Shown piece after piece: positions 7,661 through 15,048 of a DNA stretch of 44,499 bases. The stretch is from the IMG/VR virus record IMGVR_UViG_3300043446_000275, positions 1 through 44,499 of that record. One strand, written 5' to 3'. The notes beneath the pieces were generated by a model. That model saw only the letters and a list, made by a program, of their open reading frames with translations, had not been told where the DNA came from and made no database searches. The position numbers were made by a program, and so were the translations under genes. Numbering within the stretch: the stretch's first letter is position 1; each line of letters opens with the position of its first letter. This DNA comes from a virus.

Positions 7661-10369
7661 TTACCCAAATGAAAACAAATCGTCAAATGTTGATTTAACA
7701 TCGATGTTGCTCTTAATGTCCCATTCAAGGACACCGAGTAAGTTCTCAACCTTTTCATCAACAAGTGTTGATTCCATAGCATCATCATCAAATGGTAAGT
7801 CTTTGAACCATTGTGGTAATCGTAATTCGTCTGTTGGATATGCTACTGATGTGAAACCTAATGCGTTTGGCTTTAGTTTACAAACTACAATCTTCATACC
7901 ATCAACGATTTGCATTGAATAGTTGTCGCTGTGAACTCTGCGTAGATAGTTCCAATTGATAGCGGCTCTTGCGTGACCAACTTTACATACGCCTGTCTTT
8001 TCAAACACTTGTGTATGTTTGGTCAAGTTGTTAACACTCTTAGGTGAACCTTTAGTCCAACTATCTTGTTCAACCATAACACGCTTGAACTCTTTCACAC
8101 GCTCAATGACTTCCTCACGACCTTTACCTCTTTGTAGTACCATACTTAATACATCCATTAAGAATTCTTGTACATACTTTGGGGTATCTGCCCGTTTCAA
8201 GTCAAGACCCATAGCCTTGATATCACCGAGTTCACCGTCTTTATCTTTACGCTTACCCTCTTTATCAAAGATGTTGATAGCATAACGCTTTTTAACGATA
8301 AAGATAGCACGGTCACCAATCAGTTCACGACCTGCTTTGATAATCTCGCCATTCTTTCTTGGTGCATGAAATGCCCGTTCTAAGAATGCAGGGAAACTAC
8401 TATTAGCTTCGTCTGCGATTGAATCATACAATCCAATACATGTTTCTTTGTTCCAAACAAGTTCACCACTATCAATCTGAGGCTTCAATGTTGTGTATGC
8501 TGAGAAATAACATGAGTCAGTATCACCATAAACAATCGCTTCACCTTCGTGTGTATACTCGCCAGTGACAACACTATTGATTTGGCTCATCATATGTTTA
8601 ACAATCTGACGACCTGATAGTGTAACTGACTGACCGATGCGCTTATCATAGAAACGGCAGTGCTCATTCAACAATGCACCATAAGCTGAGTTCAATAAAA
8701 TCTTACGAACCAATTGACGCTTATCATAATACTCGTACATGTCTGTACCATACGCTTCTTTAGCCAACTTCTGTGTTGCTTTTCGTTCTGAGTACCAACG
8801 ACTTAGTAGACCTGGAATCACACCTTCTTTCTCGTAAGTAAAGATTGTGCCGTTCGCTGAAAGAATCCATGGCTTGTGACTATCAAAGACAAGTTTCCAT
8901 ATCTCTGCTGCCGACATTTCTACGCTACGACCATCTTCATAATCTAGTGTAAGCATAGTGCCACGCTCTTGGTTCATAATTGCTGTGTATTCCAATGAGC
9001 CAAACAAGTTTTCCCATAGAATAGCACCAGTCACATCATCGTCACCGTCTTTGTAATACTTCTTTTCTCGGGCGAGTTTAGCGCCCTTTTCTTTCATGTA
9101 CTGGTCTGTGAGGGTTTGCCTGACCTGAGCAACGATGGTCTCTGGCGCCATGTTAAGTGCTCTGATTGCTGATGGGTAGAGTGAGTTAATATCGACTGCG
9201 CCGACCCATTCGTGCATTCCTCTTTTCGGCGTAGCAACATAGGCACCTGCCGCTTGCTGTACATCTTCTGCATTTTCAACCTTTCGTTTTTTGTCTGGAA
9301 CTACTAAGCCTCTTTCATGTGCTTCGTTCATAATAGCCATTTCAATCATAGCTACTGAACCCATGACAGTGGGCATCAACACTGTATTCTCATGTGCTAG
9401 CGCATTCGCTAGTTCTAGGAATTTCGTCTTGCGATGAATCTTCACCAACAACATAGTATCTTGTCTGTTGTATTCAATAAACTTTTTAAAGTCTTTGTTA
9501 TACAACTGGTCAAGAGTACCTTCGTATGGCGTTTTGTTTTCACCAACTTCCATTTCACCGATAAAGTCTAACTTGTATGAATGGCGAGATTCATAGTTAT
9601 ACTTTTTGTAAAGTTGCAAATAGTCTAAGTGAATACGACCAATCAAATCGTATGTCATTTCAACTTTGCCGAATCGTTCATACTCACGAGGCTTAGGTAA
9701 CTGACCCAACAAACAGAATTTTCTTGTGTCATCTTTACTCATTACTCGTGTAACACGATTGACCATGTAGGGTATATCATAACCCTCTGAGTTCCAACCT
9801 GTAATCACATCAGCATCTTCAATCAACTGAAAGAATGTATCAAACATTTCCTTTTCACTACGGAAAAGCATACAGTTATCAAACTCTCTTACAATTTCCC
9901 ATGCTGTTTCATCAGTCATGTGTTTTGGTGGCGTGACTAATGTAACAAGGGTATCTAGCCAATCCAAATACATTGTGATTGCTGTTACAGGATTAAATGG
10001 ATCACTTGTAGGGCTGAAGCCTTTTACTGGATCAAAGTCTACTTCAATGTCAAAGAAACATGTGTGTAGTTTAGGAGGCTCTACACCCAAATAGTTTTCG
10101 CTTAACGCACGGAATACTACATTAACATCTGATTCGTAAAGTTGCTTACCAGAATGAATTCTACGCTCTTTTTCAAACTCAGTACGCTTGCGACTACTGA
10201 ATCTACTTACAGGTGTTCCGAACAAACTTCTTTGTTTGCCCTTAGGATCATCGTAATAAAAAACATAGTTAGCAGGGAATTCTTTATAGTGACGCTTGCC
10301 GTCATCACCGCGCTCTACAACATAGATGCGGTCTTCGTCCCTGCTATGAATAGCATCAATATATGACAT
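7661..10369 (-). CDS. 43: DNA polymerase, family B (gp43-like)
   Basis: The 902 residues are close to T4 gp43 (898). All key motifs are present: Exo I FFDIEVD (D107, E109), Exo II GWNSEGYDIPY (191-201), Exo III YNRQDTML (300-307), motif A VDINSLYPS (D393), motif B KILLNSAYGA (556-565) and motif C YGDTDS (614-619). It should therefore be an active replicase with proofreading. Its ATG overlaps the stop of the DsbA-like gene (TAATG). No intein or intron is visible. Confidence 0.97.
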   Translation of the reverse strand: MSYIDAIHSRDEDRIYVVERGDDGKRHYKEFPANYVFYYDDPKGKQRSLFGTPVSRFSSRKRTEFEKERRIHSGKQLYESDVNVVFRALSENYLGVEPPKLHTCFFDIEVDFDPVKGFSPTSDPFNPVTAITMYLDWLDTLVTLVTPPKHMTDETAWEIVREFDNCMLFRSEKEMFDTFFQLIEDADVITGWNSEGYDIPYMVNRVTRVMSKDDTRKFCLLGQLPKPREYERFGKVEMTYDLIGRIHLDYLQLYKKYNYESRHSYKLDFIGEMEVGENKTPYEGTLDQLYNKDFKKFIEYNRQDTMLLVKIHRKTKFLELANALAHENTVLMPTVMGSVAMIEMAIMNEAHERGLVVPDKKRKVENAEDVQQAAGAYVATPKRGMHEWVGAVDINSLYPSAIRALNMAPETIVAQVRQTLTDQYMKEKGAKLAREKKYYKDGDDDVTGAILWENLFGSLEYTAIMNQERGTMLTLDYEDGRSVEMSAAEIWKLVFDSHKPWILSANGTIFTYEKEGVIPGLLSRWYSERKATQKLAKEAYGTDMYEYYDKRQLVRKILLNSAYGALLNEHCRFYDKRIGQSVTLSGRQIVKHMMSQINSVVTGEYTHEGEAIVYGDTDSCYFSAYTTLKPQIDSGELVWNKETCIGLYDSIADEANSSFPAFLERAFHAPRKNGEIIKAGRELIGDRAIFIVKKRYAINIFDKEGKRKDKDGELGDIKAMGLDLKRADTPKYVQEFLMDVLSMVLQRGKGREEVIERVKEFKRVMVEQDSWTKGSPKSVNNLTKHTQVFEKTGVCKVGHARAAINWNYLRRVHSDNYSMQIVDGMKIVVCKLKPNALGFTSVAYPTDELRLPQWFKDLPFDDDAMESTLVDEKVENLLGVLEWDIKSNIDVKSTFDDLFSFG

Positions 10370-10629
10370 TAAAGAGTCTTACCCACTGTTTCCAAAATAG
10401 TATTTAACTCGTCATGTTCTTGGTTAGCTTGTGTGAGGCTTGCTTTGTGGGCAATACGAATTGCCTTTTTGAGTACAGAAGGCTTGACTTCCAATTCTTC
10501 TGCGATTGCTTTAATGGTGTCAGTCAAACCACCTTGCAATGTATCAATCTCGTGCATAACATTCATGCCTTCGTTGATAAGTTGGGTTAGTTTAATCTTT
10601 TGGTCACCGTTAAAAGTCTTTGCTGTCAT
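10369..10629 (-). CDS. dsbA: DsbA-like double-stranded DNA-binding protein
   Basis: An 86-residue helical protein with INEGMNVMHEIDTLQGGLTD, TIKAIAEELEVKPSVLKKAI and an acidic C-terminal helix. Proteins of this length and pattern (leading helix, then 'IAEEL.VKP..L.KAI') are annotated in T4-like phages as DsbA, which binds DNA at late promoters. The ATG follows TAGGAGATTT and is the first gene after the strong sigma70-type promoter. It is coupled to the polymerase gene by TAATG. Confidence 0.65.
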   Translation of the reverse strand: MTAKTFNGDQKIKLTQLINEGMNVMHEIDTLQGGLTDTIKAIAEELEVKPSVLKKAIRIAHKASLTQANQEHDELNTILETVGKTL

Positions 10630-10653
10630 AATAAATCTCCTAAAGAAGTAGTT

Positions 10654-10682
10654 ATTATATAACAGCTACGCAACAAAGTCAA
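10654..10682 (-). promoter_or_regulatory. Host sigma70-type (early) promoter
   Basis: The minus strand reads TTGACT (10682-10677), a 17-base spacer, then TATAAT (10659-10654), almost the perfect sigma70 consensus. It lies about 25 bases upstream of the DsbA-like start and its GGAG site. The direction and spacing make it the likely early promoter for dsbA, gene 43 and gene 45. A GTCAAA/TTTGAC inverted repeat overlaps the -35 region and could be an operator. Confidence 0.85.
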
Positions 10683-10708
10683 ACTTTTTGCGTAATCAAT
10701 TTGACCTT

Positions 10709-11053
10709 TTAGATGTTTGTCGATATGACTTTGATATTTTGGGGAGGTACAGTTGTACTTACAGTGTACTCGTATTCAGCTCCGGGCGTGAATTTGCCTT
10801 CTAGTCCATTTGAACTAACAGCAAGCAATGCCAATGGTTCATCTTCTGGGAACTCATCACCTAACCAATTCATCAATGCGTCTTCGGCTGCGGCTTTGTT
10901 TGGGAAGAAAAACAAATTGGATTGTGTTTCTAGTTGAGAGGACCTTGCACCTATGCTTGGAACTAAACCTTTTGCCAGAATGGATTTCACATTACGGGCA
11001 GGTGTAATATGATAAAGGATGCTTGGTTGTTTAGTGAATTCATTTGCTCTCAT
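10709..11053 (-). CDS. ADP-ribosyltransferase-like protein with capsid-targeting-like N-terminus
   Basis: The 114-residue protein starts MRANEFTKQ, one of four MRAxEF starts in this block. The rest has the look of the ART/KptA-like fold: ILYHITPARNVKSILAKGL (cf. LYHGT...N..SIL..GL), then NLFFFPNKAAAEDAL (cf. 'IYFT......A..') and a late EYEYTV strand. Such folds move ADP-ribose from NAD to proteins, DNA or RNA. T4 Alt is an injected ADP-ribosyltransferase, so a packaged effector is plausible. It is much shorter than Alt, and a catalytic Glu is not assigned with certainty. Confidence 0.5.
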   Translation of the reverse strand: MRANEFTKQPSILYHITPARNVKSILAKGLVPSIGARSSQLETQSNLFFFPNKAAAEDALMNWLGDEFPEDEPLALLAVSSNGLEGKFTPGAEYEYTVSTTVPPQNIKVISTNI

Positions 11054-11222
11054 TTATCATTCTCTTTACTAATAATGCTAATTTCAACGGATCTTTATTA
11101 AATTGTTTCTTTAACAATTCAGCCTTCACATCGATGTTGGCATCTCTATCAAACAAATTGTCTGGTATATCTTTTAAATTGTCTCTTAGTTTACTGGAAG
11201 ACTTCGGGGTGTTGTTTGCCAT
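11040..11222 (-). CDS. Small hypothetical protein, 60 aa
   Basis: Starts MANNTPKSSSKLRDNLKDIP and ends in KDPLKLALLVKRMINESK. It overlaps the end of the zincin gene by 32 bases and the next gene by 14, so it is translationally coupled to both. Similar short proteins with 'FD.DPLKL..L.KRM' are, from memory, common in T4-like phages. No function is known. Confidence 0.55.
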   Translation of the reverse strand: MANNTPKSSSKLRDNLKDIPDNLFDRDANIDVKAELLKKQFNKDPLKLALLVKRMINESK

Positions 11223-11775
11223 AAATCTTTATGTACTTTCCCGCCATCATATCAGCCATCGCTTCGATAGGACTACCTGGATAGCTGTCTCCGTCTTTAA
11301 TCATGTTCAACTGTTGTTGTCTGTGGTGTACTAACTCATGGAATATAGTACGCATGATATCAATCAAGTTTCGATTCTCGATATAAACTAGAATCTTACC
11401 ATCACTAGTGTGCATACCTGTACGATGGTCTACTTGTGCTTGTTCTGTGTCTCTGCTGAATGTGAATTCAGGCATAGGCTGTTGCATATTCAATGTTTTG
11501 ATAGACCATTGAATGAAGTCTTTAATCTTTTGCTCGTCTTGAGGAGTTTCTACGCTCTCACCTAACTTTTTTTTATACTTCTTAATCCAAGTATCAGGTG
11601 TGTTGCCATACTTTTGAACAAACAAGTCATGTAGTTCTTTACCATCGATTCCGTGGTGTTTAGATACACGTTGCATAAGTGCATCAATTGCGTCATAATC
11701 TGTACGCTTCAATGTAGGAAGTTTCTCTGCTAGTTCTTTAGCAGCGGATTCGGATAAAAATTCTATGGCTCTCAT
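11191..11775 (-). CDS. Zincin-type metalloprotease with capsid-targeting-like N-terminus
   Basis: I start at 11775 (MRAIEFLSESAAK), 194 residues, because this gives the shared MRAxEF start and lies just after a late promoter. An 11-residue upstream extension is possible. The HELVH zinc motif is at residues 146-150 and a likely third ligand is E171 in SPIEAMADMMAG, the HExxH...ExxxD/A layout of gluzincins. L-S-E after residue 6 matches the T4 prohead protease consensus (L/I/V)-x-E. Likely a packaged, injected protease acting on a host protein; the target is unknown. Confidence 0.65.
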   Translation of the reverse strand: MRAIEFLSESAAKELAEKLPTLKRTDYDAIDALMQRVSKHHGIDGKELHDLFVQKYGNTPDTWIKKYKKKLGESVETPQDEQKIKDFIQWSIKTLNMQQPMPEFTFSRDTEQAQVDHRTGMHTSDGKILVYIENRNLIDIMRTIFHELVHHRQQQLNMIKDGDSYPGSPIEAMADMMAGKYIKIYGKQHPEVFQ

Positions 11776-11780
11776 ATTAG

Positions 11781-11788
11781 TATTTATC
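11781..11788 (-). promoter_or_regulatory. Late promoter box abutting the zincin start
   Basis: GATAAATA on the minus strand is followed by CTAAT and the ATG, a gap of five bases. No Shine-Dalgarno sequence fits between. In T4 the late start point lies about five to seven bases after the box, so the mRNA would begin at or next to the ATG. Confidence 0.5.
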
Positions 11789-11811
11789 ACAAATAGGAAA
11801 ATGCTCACTTT

Positions 11812-11889
11812 TGAGATTACGGTAGCGAATCGCTTTCTCAGGCCAGCAGCCGGCCCACACTAATAACGCAAAGGTCCTAAGGTAGTGTG
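11812..11889. ncRNA. Triple-hairpin element with 23S rRNA domain IV-like sequence
   Basis: Three hairpins follow each other without a gap: 11812-11840 (TGAGA/TCTCA outside, AGCG/CGCT inside), 11841-11855 (GGCC/GGCC) and 11856-11889 (CACACTA/TAGTGTG). The 20-base loop and the first three bases of the 3' arm of the third hairpin contain GGTCCTAAGGTAG on the plus strand, identical for 13 bases to the universally conserved bacterial 23S helix 69-71 region (I-CeuI site), preceded by ATAACG as in rRNA. The first hairpin also holds GGTAGCGAA, again as in rRNA but out of order. The element lies between the Bug gene stop and the zincin promoter. Which strand is transcribed is unknown. It may also serve as a terminator, but no U-run follows. 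Confidence 0.45.
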
Positions 11890-11892
11890 TTC

Positions 11893-12855
11893 TTAGTCCA
11901 GTAGATTTACTTGTTGAGATAGAGGAATCCATACTCCTCTTAATTTCTCAATACCTCGCATAAATCCAACTGGGTTTAATTCTCTTTCATCTATGAAAAT
12001 CAAATTGTCATCATAGTATTGTTTAATCTCACTACTACGCAATGCAGGAGTGAATGTCTTTTGATACCATTCAACGATTTCTTTAGGTGTGTTCGGTGGC
12101 AAAATCATTGCCCATGCAGCAAAGATATCAATGTGTGAACCACCTACTTTGATAGGTTCTACATTTGGCATACGAGCAAGTCTACGCTCACCTGTAATAC
12201 CGATTGGTTTTACTTTACCTGCTTGAATCAATGGCAATGCGATAGCAATAGGCATAATTCCAAACTCTGTACCAGCATCACTTGCTACGCTTGTAACTGC
12301 TTGTAGTGGACCAGGGAACTGAGTAAATTTAACCATGTCTTTGTTGCCCTTAGCTTTCAACATGAAATACTCGTATGTCATTCTATGTGCGCCGCCACCT
12401 AATGCAAATGTAATTGGCTTGTTTGTTGTGCGAACTAGTTCTGTCAATTCAGCAACAGTATTAATCTTGCTGTTACTGTTTGCTACGATAGTCAATGGAC
12501 TCTTGCCCATGCCAAATACTGGTGTGAAACTGTCGTACTGAAACTTCTTAATATCTTTCTGCCAGATATCGTTTGTAACGAATGTGCTCATATAGCTAGG
12601 AATAGCAATTGTATATCCGTCTGGCTTTGCTTCCATTAATGCATTCATAGCAACAACGCTATCGCCACCTGGCTTCAATTCAATAACAAATGTTGCATTG
12701 TTAGTTTTGTTTACAACTGCTGAAATAGCACGAAAGCCTACTTCATTTCCTGAACCGGGCTGATTGCCGATGATTACAGTAATGGGTTTAGTTGGTTCCC
12801 ATGCAAATGCACTAGTACAAACTAGTGATGCAATTAAAAATTTCAAAAATCTCAC
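11893..12855 (-). CDS. Bug/TctC-family periplasmic solute-binding protein
   Basis: The 320 residues start at GTG (AGGAG five bases upstream) with a clear signal peptide, MRFLKFLIASLVCTSAFA, with likely cleavage before WEPTKP. PITVIIGNQPGSGNEVGFR matches the Bug-family opening (kPi.livp..PGg..D...R), and later segments such as GKVKPIGITGERR and LPPNTPKEIVEWYQKTF also fit (GKl..lAvt...R, P.g.P..iv...). The length is typical. These proteins bind carboxylates or similar ligands, for the tripartite tricarboxylate transporter. They are very abundant in Burkholderiales. No permease genes are present, so it would have to work with host TctAB or as a scavenger/sensor. Probably a host-derived auxiliary metabolic gene. 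Confidence 0.88.
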   Translation of the reverse strand: MRFLKFLIASLVCTSAFAWEPTKPITVIIGNQPGSGNEVGFRAISAVVNKTNNATFVIELKPGGDSVVAMNALMEAKPDGYTIAIPSYMSTFVTNDIWQKDIKKFQYDSFTPVFGMGKSPLTIVANSNSKINTVAELTELVRTTNKPITFALGGGAHRMTYEYFMLKAKGNKDMVKFTQFPGPLQAVTSVASDAGTEFGIMPIAIALPLIQAGKVKPIGITGERRLARMPNVEPIKVGGSHIDIFAAWAMILPPNTPKEIVEWYQKTFTPALRSSEIKQYYDDNLIFIDERELNPVGFMRGIEKLRGVWIPLSQQVNLLD

Positions 12856-12863
12856 TGTGTCTC

Positions 12864-13124
12864 CTATTTAAAGTAAAGATATATCAATCCTGGAATTATA
12901 ATAAAGAACTGTGGTATGAAATTTAACATTAGTGCCCGTTCATTCCATCTGTATGCTACATATATCCAGCCGCTAGCACCAATCATTTGCACGATGCTGT
13001 TCCAGGGTGTTACCCCAAGAACATGTAGTACCATTGCACATAGTATTGTTACTGCACTAAAGTATTTAATGTACCAAACATGGTCTTTTACTTTTTCAAT
13101 ATTGTCACTAGAATGTCCGGCCAT
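12864..13124 (-). CDS. Small integral membrane protein, 86 aa
   Basis: Three hydrophobic segments are visible: YFSAVTILCAMVLHVLGV, a short one near IVQMIGASGWIYVAY, and FIPQFFIIIPGLIYLYF at the C-terminus. It overlaps the end of the sulfotransferase-like gene by 37 bases and is followed after nine bases by the Bug-family gene. It is shorter than TctB (about 150 residues with four helices) and shows no clear similarity, so a transport role is only suggested by position. A holin-like role is also conceivable. Confidence 0.6.
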   Translation of the reverse strand: MAGHSSDNIEKVKDHVWYIKYFSAVTILCAMVLHVLGVTPWNSIVQMIGASGWIYVAYRWNERALMLNFIPQFFIIIPGLIYLYFK

Positions 13125-13675
13125 GTTCTCTCAATTTCTATTTGTTGGTTAAAGTTGTTATGGACCCACTCACTAGTGAAGTAGTTCCATGATGCATTAC
13201 GCTTGCTTGCATATTCTAATATATGTTTGTTCTGCGTTGATATGTCTGACAACATCTTTGTAGAGTTTTCATACCAATCATAACAAGGATACTTGATATT
13301 GAACCCACCTGCTTCGTGCCACCAAGCATAGCTAGACATATCAGGACGATACACAAGCATAATCCAATCGTCGGGGAATAGTTCTTCTATTAAATCCAAT
13401 TTATATGCCCAGTCGTGACTCTTAACAATGCGTGTGCCGCCTTTAGTTGTCCATGCGCTATCTATGTGTTCAGCATTTAAGTATGCTTCTAGTTCCATCT
13501 TGGGTCCAAAGTATGCACCCTTGTGTCCTGAGTAACTATTGTGTTCGTATGTTCTTTCAACTGTTCTGTCGCTAGTGTTGAATCCATCAAGTTGTTCTAG
13601 TATCTGTGCAATACCACTCCATCTAGATCCGGGTACTCCTGTAAAGAAGATTCTGTTTGGTAATTTAATAGTCAT
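13088..13675 (-). CDS. Sulfotransferase-like protein
   Basis: The 195-residue protein begins with a strand and a P-loop-like turn, IFFTGVPGSRWSGIAQIL, the PAPS-binding pattern of sulfotransferases. GTRIVKSHDWAYKLD resembles the '(R/K)SH' strand with a following helix, and DDWIMLVYRPDMSSYAWW recalls the 3'-phosphate-binding segment (RP...S...). Similar short genes occur in cyanophages, from memory. It could sulfate a cell-surface or virion glycan. It is preceded by another putative P-loop gene with an 11-base overlap. Confidence 0.55.
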   Translation of the reverse strand: MTIKLPNRIFFTGVPGSRWSGIAQILEQLDGFNTSDRTVERTYEHNSYSGHKGAYFGPKMELEAYLNAEHIDSAWTTKGGTRIVKSHDWAYKLDLIEELFPDDWIMLVYRPDMSSYAWWHEAGGFNIKYPCYDWYENSTKMLSDISTQNKHILEYASKRNASWNYFTSEWVHNNFNQQIEIERTWPDILVTILKK

Positions 13676-14498
13676 CTATGTGTAATTCCCCGTGCGGATA
13701 TTTTAGTTGTGCTGACTTGTATGATTGTAGCATAACTGTTGATTGTAATAGTCGTTCTTTTGTTAGTGGAAGCCCCATATAATCTGTGATAGTTTTAAAA
13801 TTACGCACCAATGACATATCACCTATGCTACTAAAAGGTATATCAAGATAGTCATAACCATCACCTAACTCTACACTTCTCCAACGGTCGTAATAATTGT
13901 ATTGTACTTCTGAGTTAAATTTACACAGATAAAATATAAATCTTTCATCATCATAGAAATCAGGTCTATTGATATCAAACTTAGGATTCTTCATTTTTTC
14001 AGGGTATGCCATTCTGAAAAAATCTAATGTCAGTTCCATGAGCCACCTTTTTTTGTTTGGTATGATATCTTTAGTGACCATGTTGTAGTATATTTGTTCC
14101 TTATCCTCAGGTGTAATTGATATGTTTATCAATTTACTGTTGTATCTATGAGTTGGGTAAGCGAACATAAGACTTTTTGGATCCATAGCATGAGTAGGTA
14201 TTGAATATATCTGATTCTCAGTATTAGTGAATCTAAATTTGTTTCTTATGTATAAAATTGAACTATTAAGATTTGCGCCACCTTTCGTGTGATACTGAAA
14301 TGACCCCTCAGTTGTACCACCTCCATATTGAGCATTGAAGTTGTGCCCACTATGCACTTCAGTAGAATAAATGTGTCCTACATACCGTCGGTTAACATTA
14401 ACATCCTCTACTAATGAATGCAATAATAGTGAAAAGAAATTGCCCGAGGCTCCTGGAAAGAATCTAACGAATACTTTGGGCTTGTCCGCATAATACAT
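13665..14498 (-). CDS. Putative P-loop/sulfotransferase-like protein, 277 aa
   Basis: It starts MYYADKPKVFVRFFPGASGNF, a strand followed by a G-A-S-G-N-F loop as in PAPS-binding folds, and near residues 220-232 has GDGYDYLDIPFSSIGD, reminiscent of the 'YLDIPFS.I' segment in sulfotransferase-like proteins. The middle is rich in Tyr, Asn and Phe. There is no signal peptide. It follows an exact TATAAATA late promoter six bases before the ATG. Function tentative; the second of two adjacent, coupled genes of this style. Confidence 0.45.
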   Translation of the reverse strand: MYYADKPKVFVRFFPGASGNFFSLLLHSLVEDVNVNRRYVGHIYSTEVHSGHNFNAQYGGGTTEGSFQYHTKGGANLNSSILYIRNKFRFTNTENQIYSIPTHAMDPKSLMFAYPTHRYNSKLINISITPEDKEQIYYNMVTKDIIPNKKRWLMELTLDFFRMAYPEKMKNPKFDINRPDFYDDERFIFYLCKFNSEVQYNYYDRWRSVELGDGYDYLDIPFSSIGDMSLVRNFKTITDYMGLPLTKERLLQSTVMLQSYKSAQLKYPHGELHIDDY

Positions 14499-14503
14499 AA
14501 ATA
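14496..14503 (+). promoter_or_regulatory. Late promoter box for the plus-strand methyltransferase gene
   Basis: CATAAATA on the plus strand lies eight bases before the ATG at 14512, with only A/T in between and no Shine-Dalgarno. It overlaps the start codon of the divergent gene, so the two transcription units are back-to-back. Confidence 0.4.
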
Positions 14504-14504
14504 A

Positions 14505-14512
14505 TATTTATA
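14505..14512 (-). promoter_or_regulatory. Exact T4-type late promoter TATAAATA
   Basis: The minus strand reads TATAAATA, the T4 late consensus, then TTATTT and the ATG of the minus-strand gene at 14498. It overlaps the first base of the plus-strand start codon. Together with the plus-strand box it forms a nearly symmetric divergent promoter in 17 bases. Confidence 0.6.
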
Positions 14513-15048
14513 TGACAGTAGACCAACAATACTTAAACTCATACTTCGGGACAGTTTGGCATCGCAACAATGGCGACATGTCCAACTACACAAAGACAGG
14601 ATTAACTTTAGTAAACAAAGTAACTGATTACGAACTAGTACTTGATGTAGGGTGCGGAGCTAATCCTTTCAAGGGCTTGATTAAGAACTTAGTAGGCATT
14701 GACCCTGCATTTGACCAAGCAGATTATAAATGCACAATTGAAGAATTTGAAACAGACACTAAGTTTGATGTAGCATTCTGTTTGGGTAGTATTAACTTTG
14801 GTGACAAAAGTGATATTGTACGACAGATAGCTAAAGTAGTGTCGTTATTGAAGCCTAAGGCTAGAATCTATTGGAGATGTAATCCTGGATTACAAGACCA
14901 TGCCAATGATGATTGTAAACAGATACAATTCTATCCATGGTCTGTTATAGAACATGTAACTTTTAGCGAACACTTTGGATTTAAGTTAGTAGAATGTTCT
15001 TGGGATAGTAAGAACAGATTATACGCTGAGTGGGTTAGAGCGGCGTAG
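14512..15048 (+). CDS. SAM-dependent methyltransferase (class I)
   Basis: One of only two plus-strand genes. The 178 residues show motif I VLDVGCGANPF, then LVGIDPAF (acidic end of strand 2), FDVAFCLGSINF (strand 4) and LKPKARIYWRCNPG (strand 5), the class I Rossmann methyltransferase order. The substrate is not evident; it lacks a DPPY-type motif, so a small molecule, sugar or lipid is more likely than DNA adenine. Its end converges with, and overlaps by 30 bases, the end of a minus-strand gene. Neighbouring sulfotransferase-like genes suggest glycan or surface modification. Confidence 0.75.
   Translation: MTVDQQYLNSYFGTVWHRNNGDMSNYTKTGLTLVNKVTDYELVLDVGCGANPFKGLIKNLVGIDPAFDQADYKCTIEEFETDTKFDVAFCLGSINFGDKSDIVRQIAKVVSLLKPKARIYWRCNPGLQDHANDDCKQIQFYPWSVIEHVTFSEHFGFKLVECSWDSKNRLYAEWVRAA

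Noticed and set aside
11855-11890. I-CeuI-type homing endonuclease site or intron/rRNA gene fragment
   Set aside because: Only 13 plus 6 bases match rRNA, the order of the flanking match is changed and no endonuclease or intron is nearby; kept as a structured element instead.
12864-13124. TctB subunit next to the Bug-family protein
   Set aside because: Too short, with about three hydrophobic spans and no visible TctB pattern; left as a membrane protein of unknown function.
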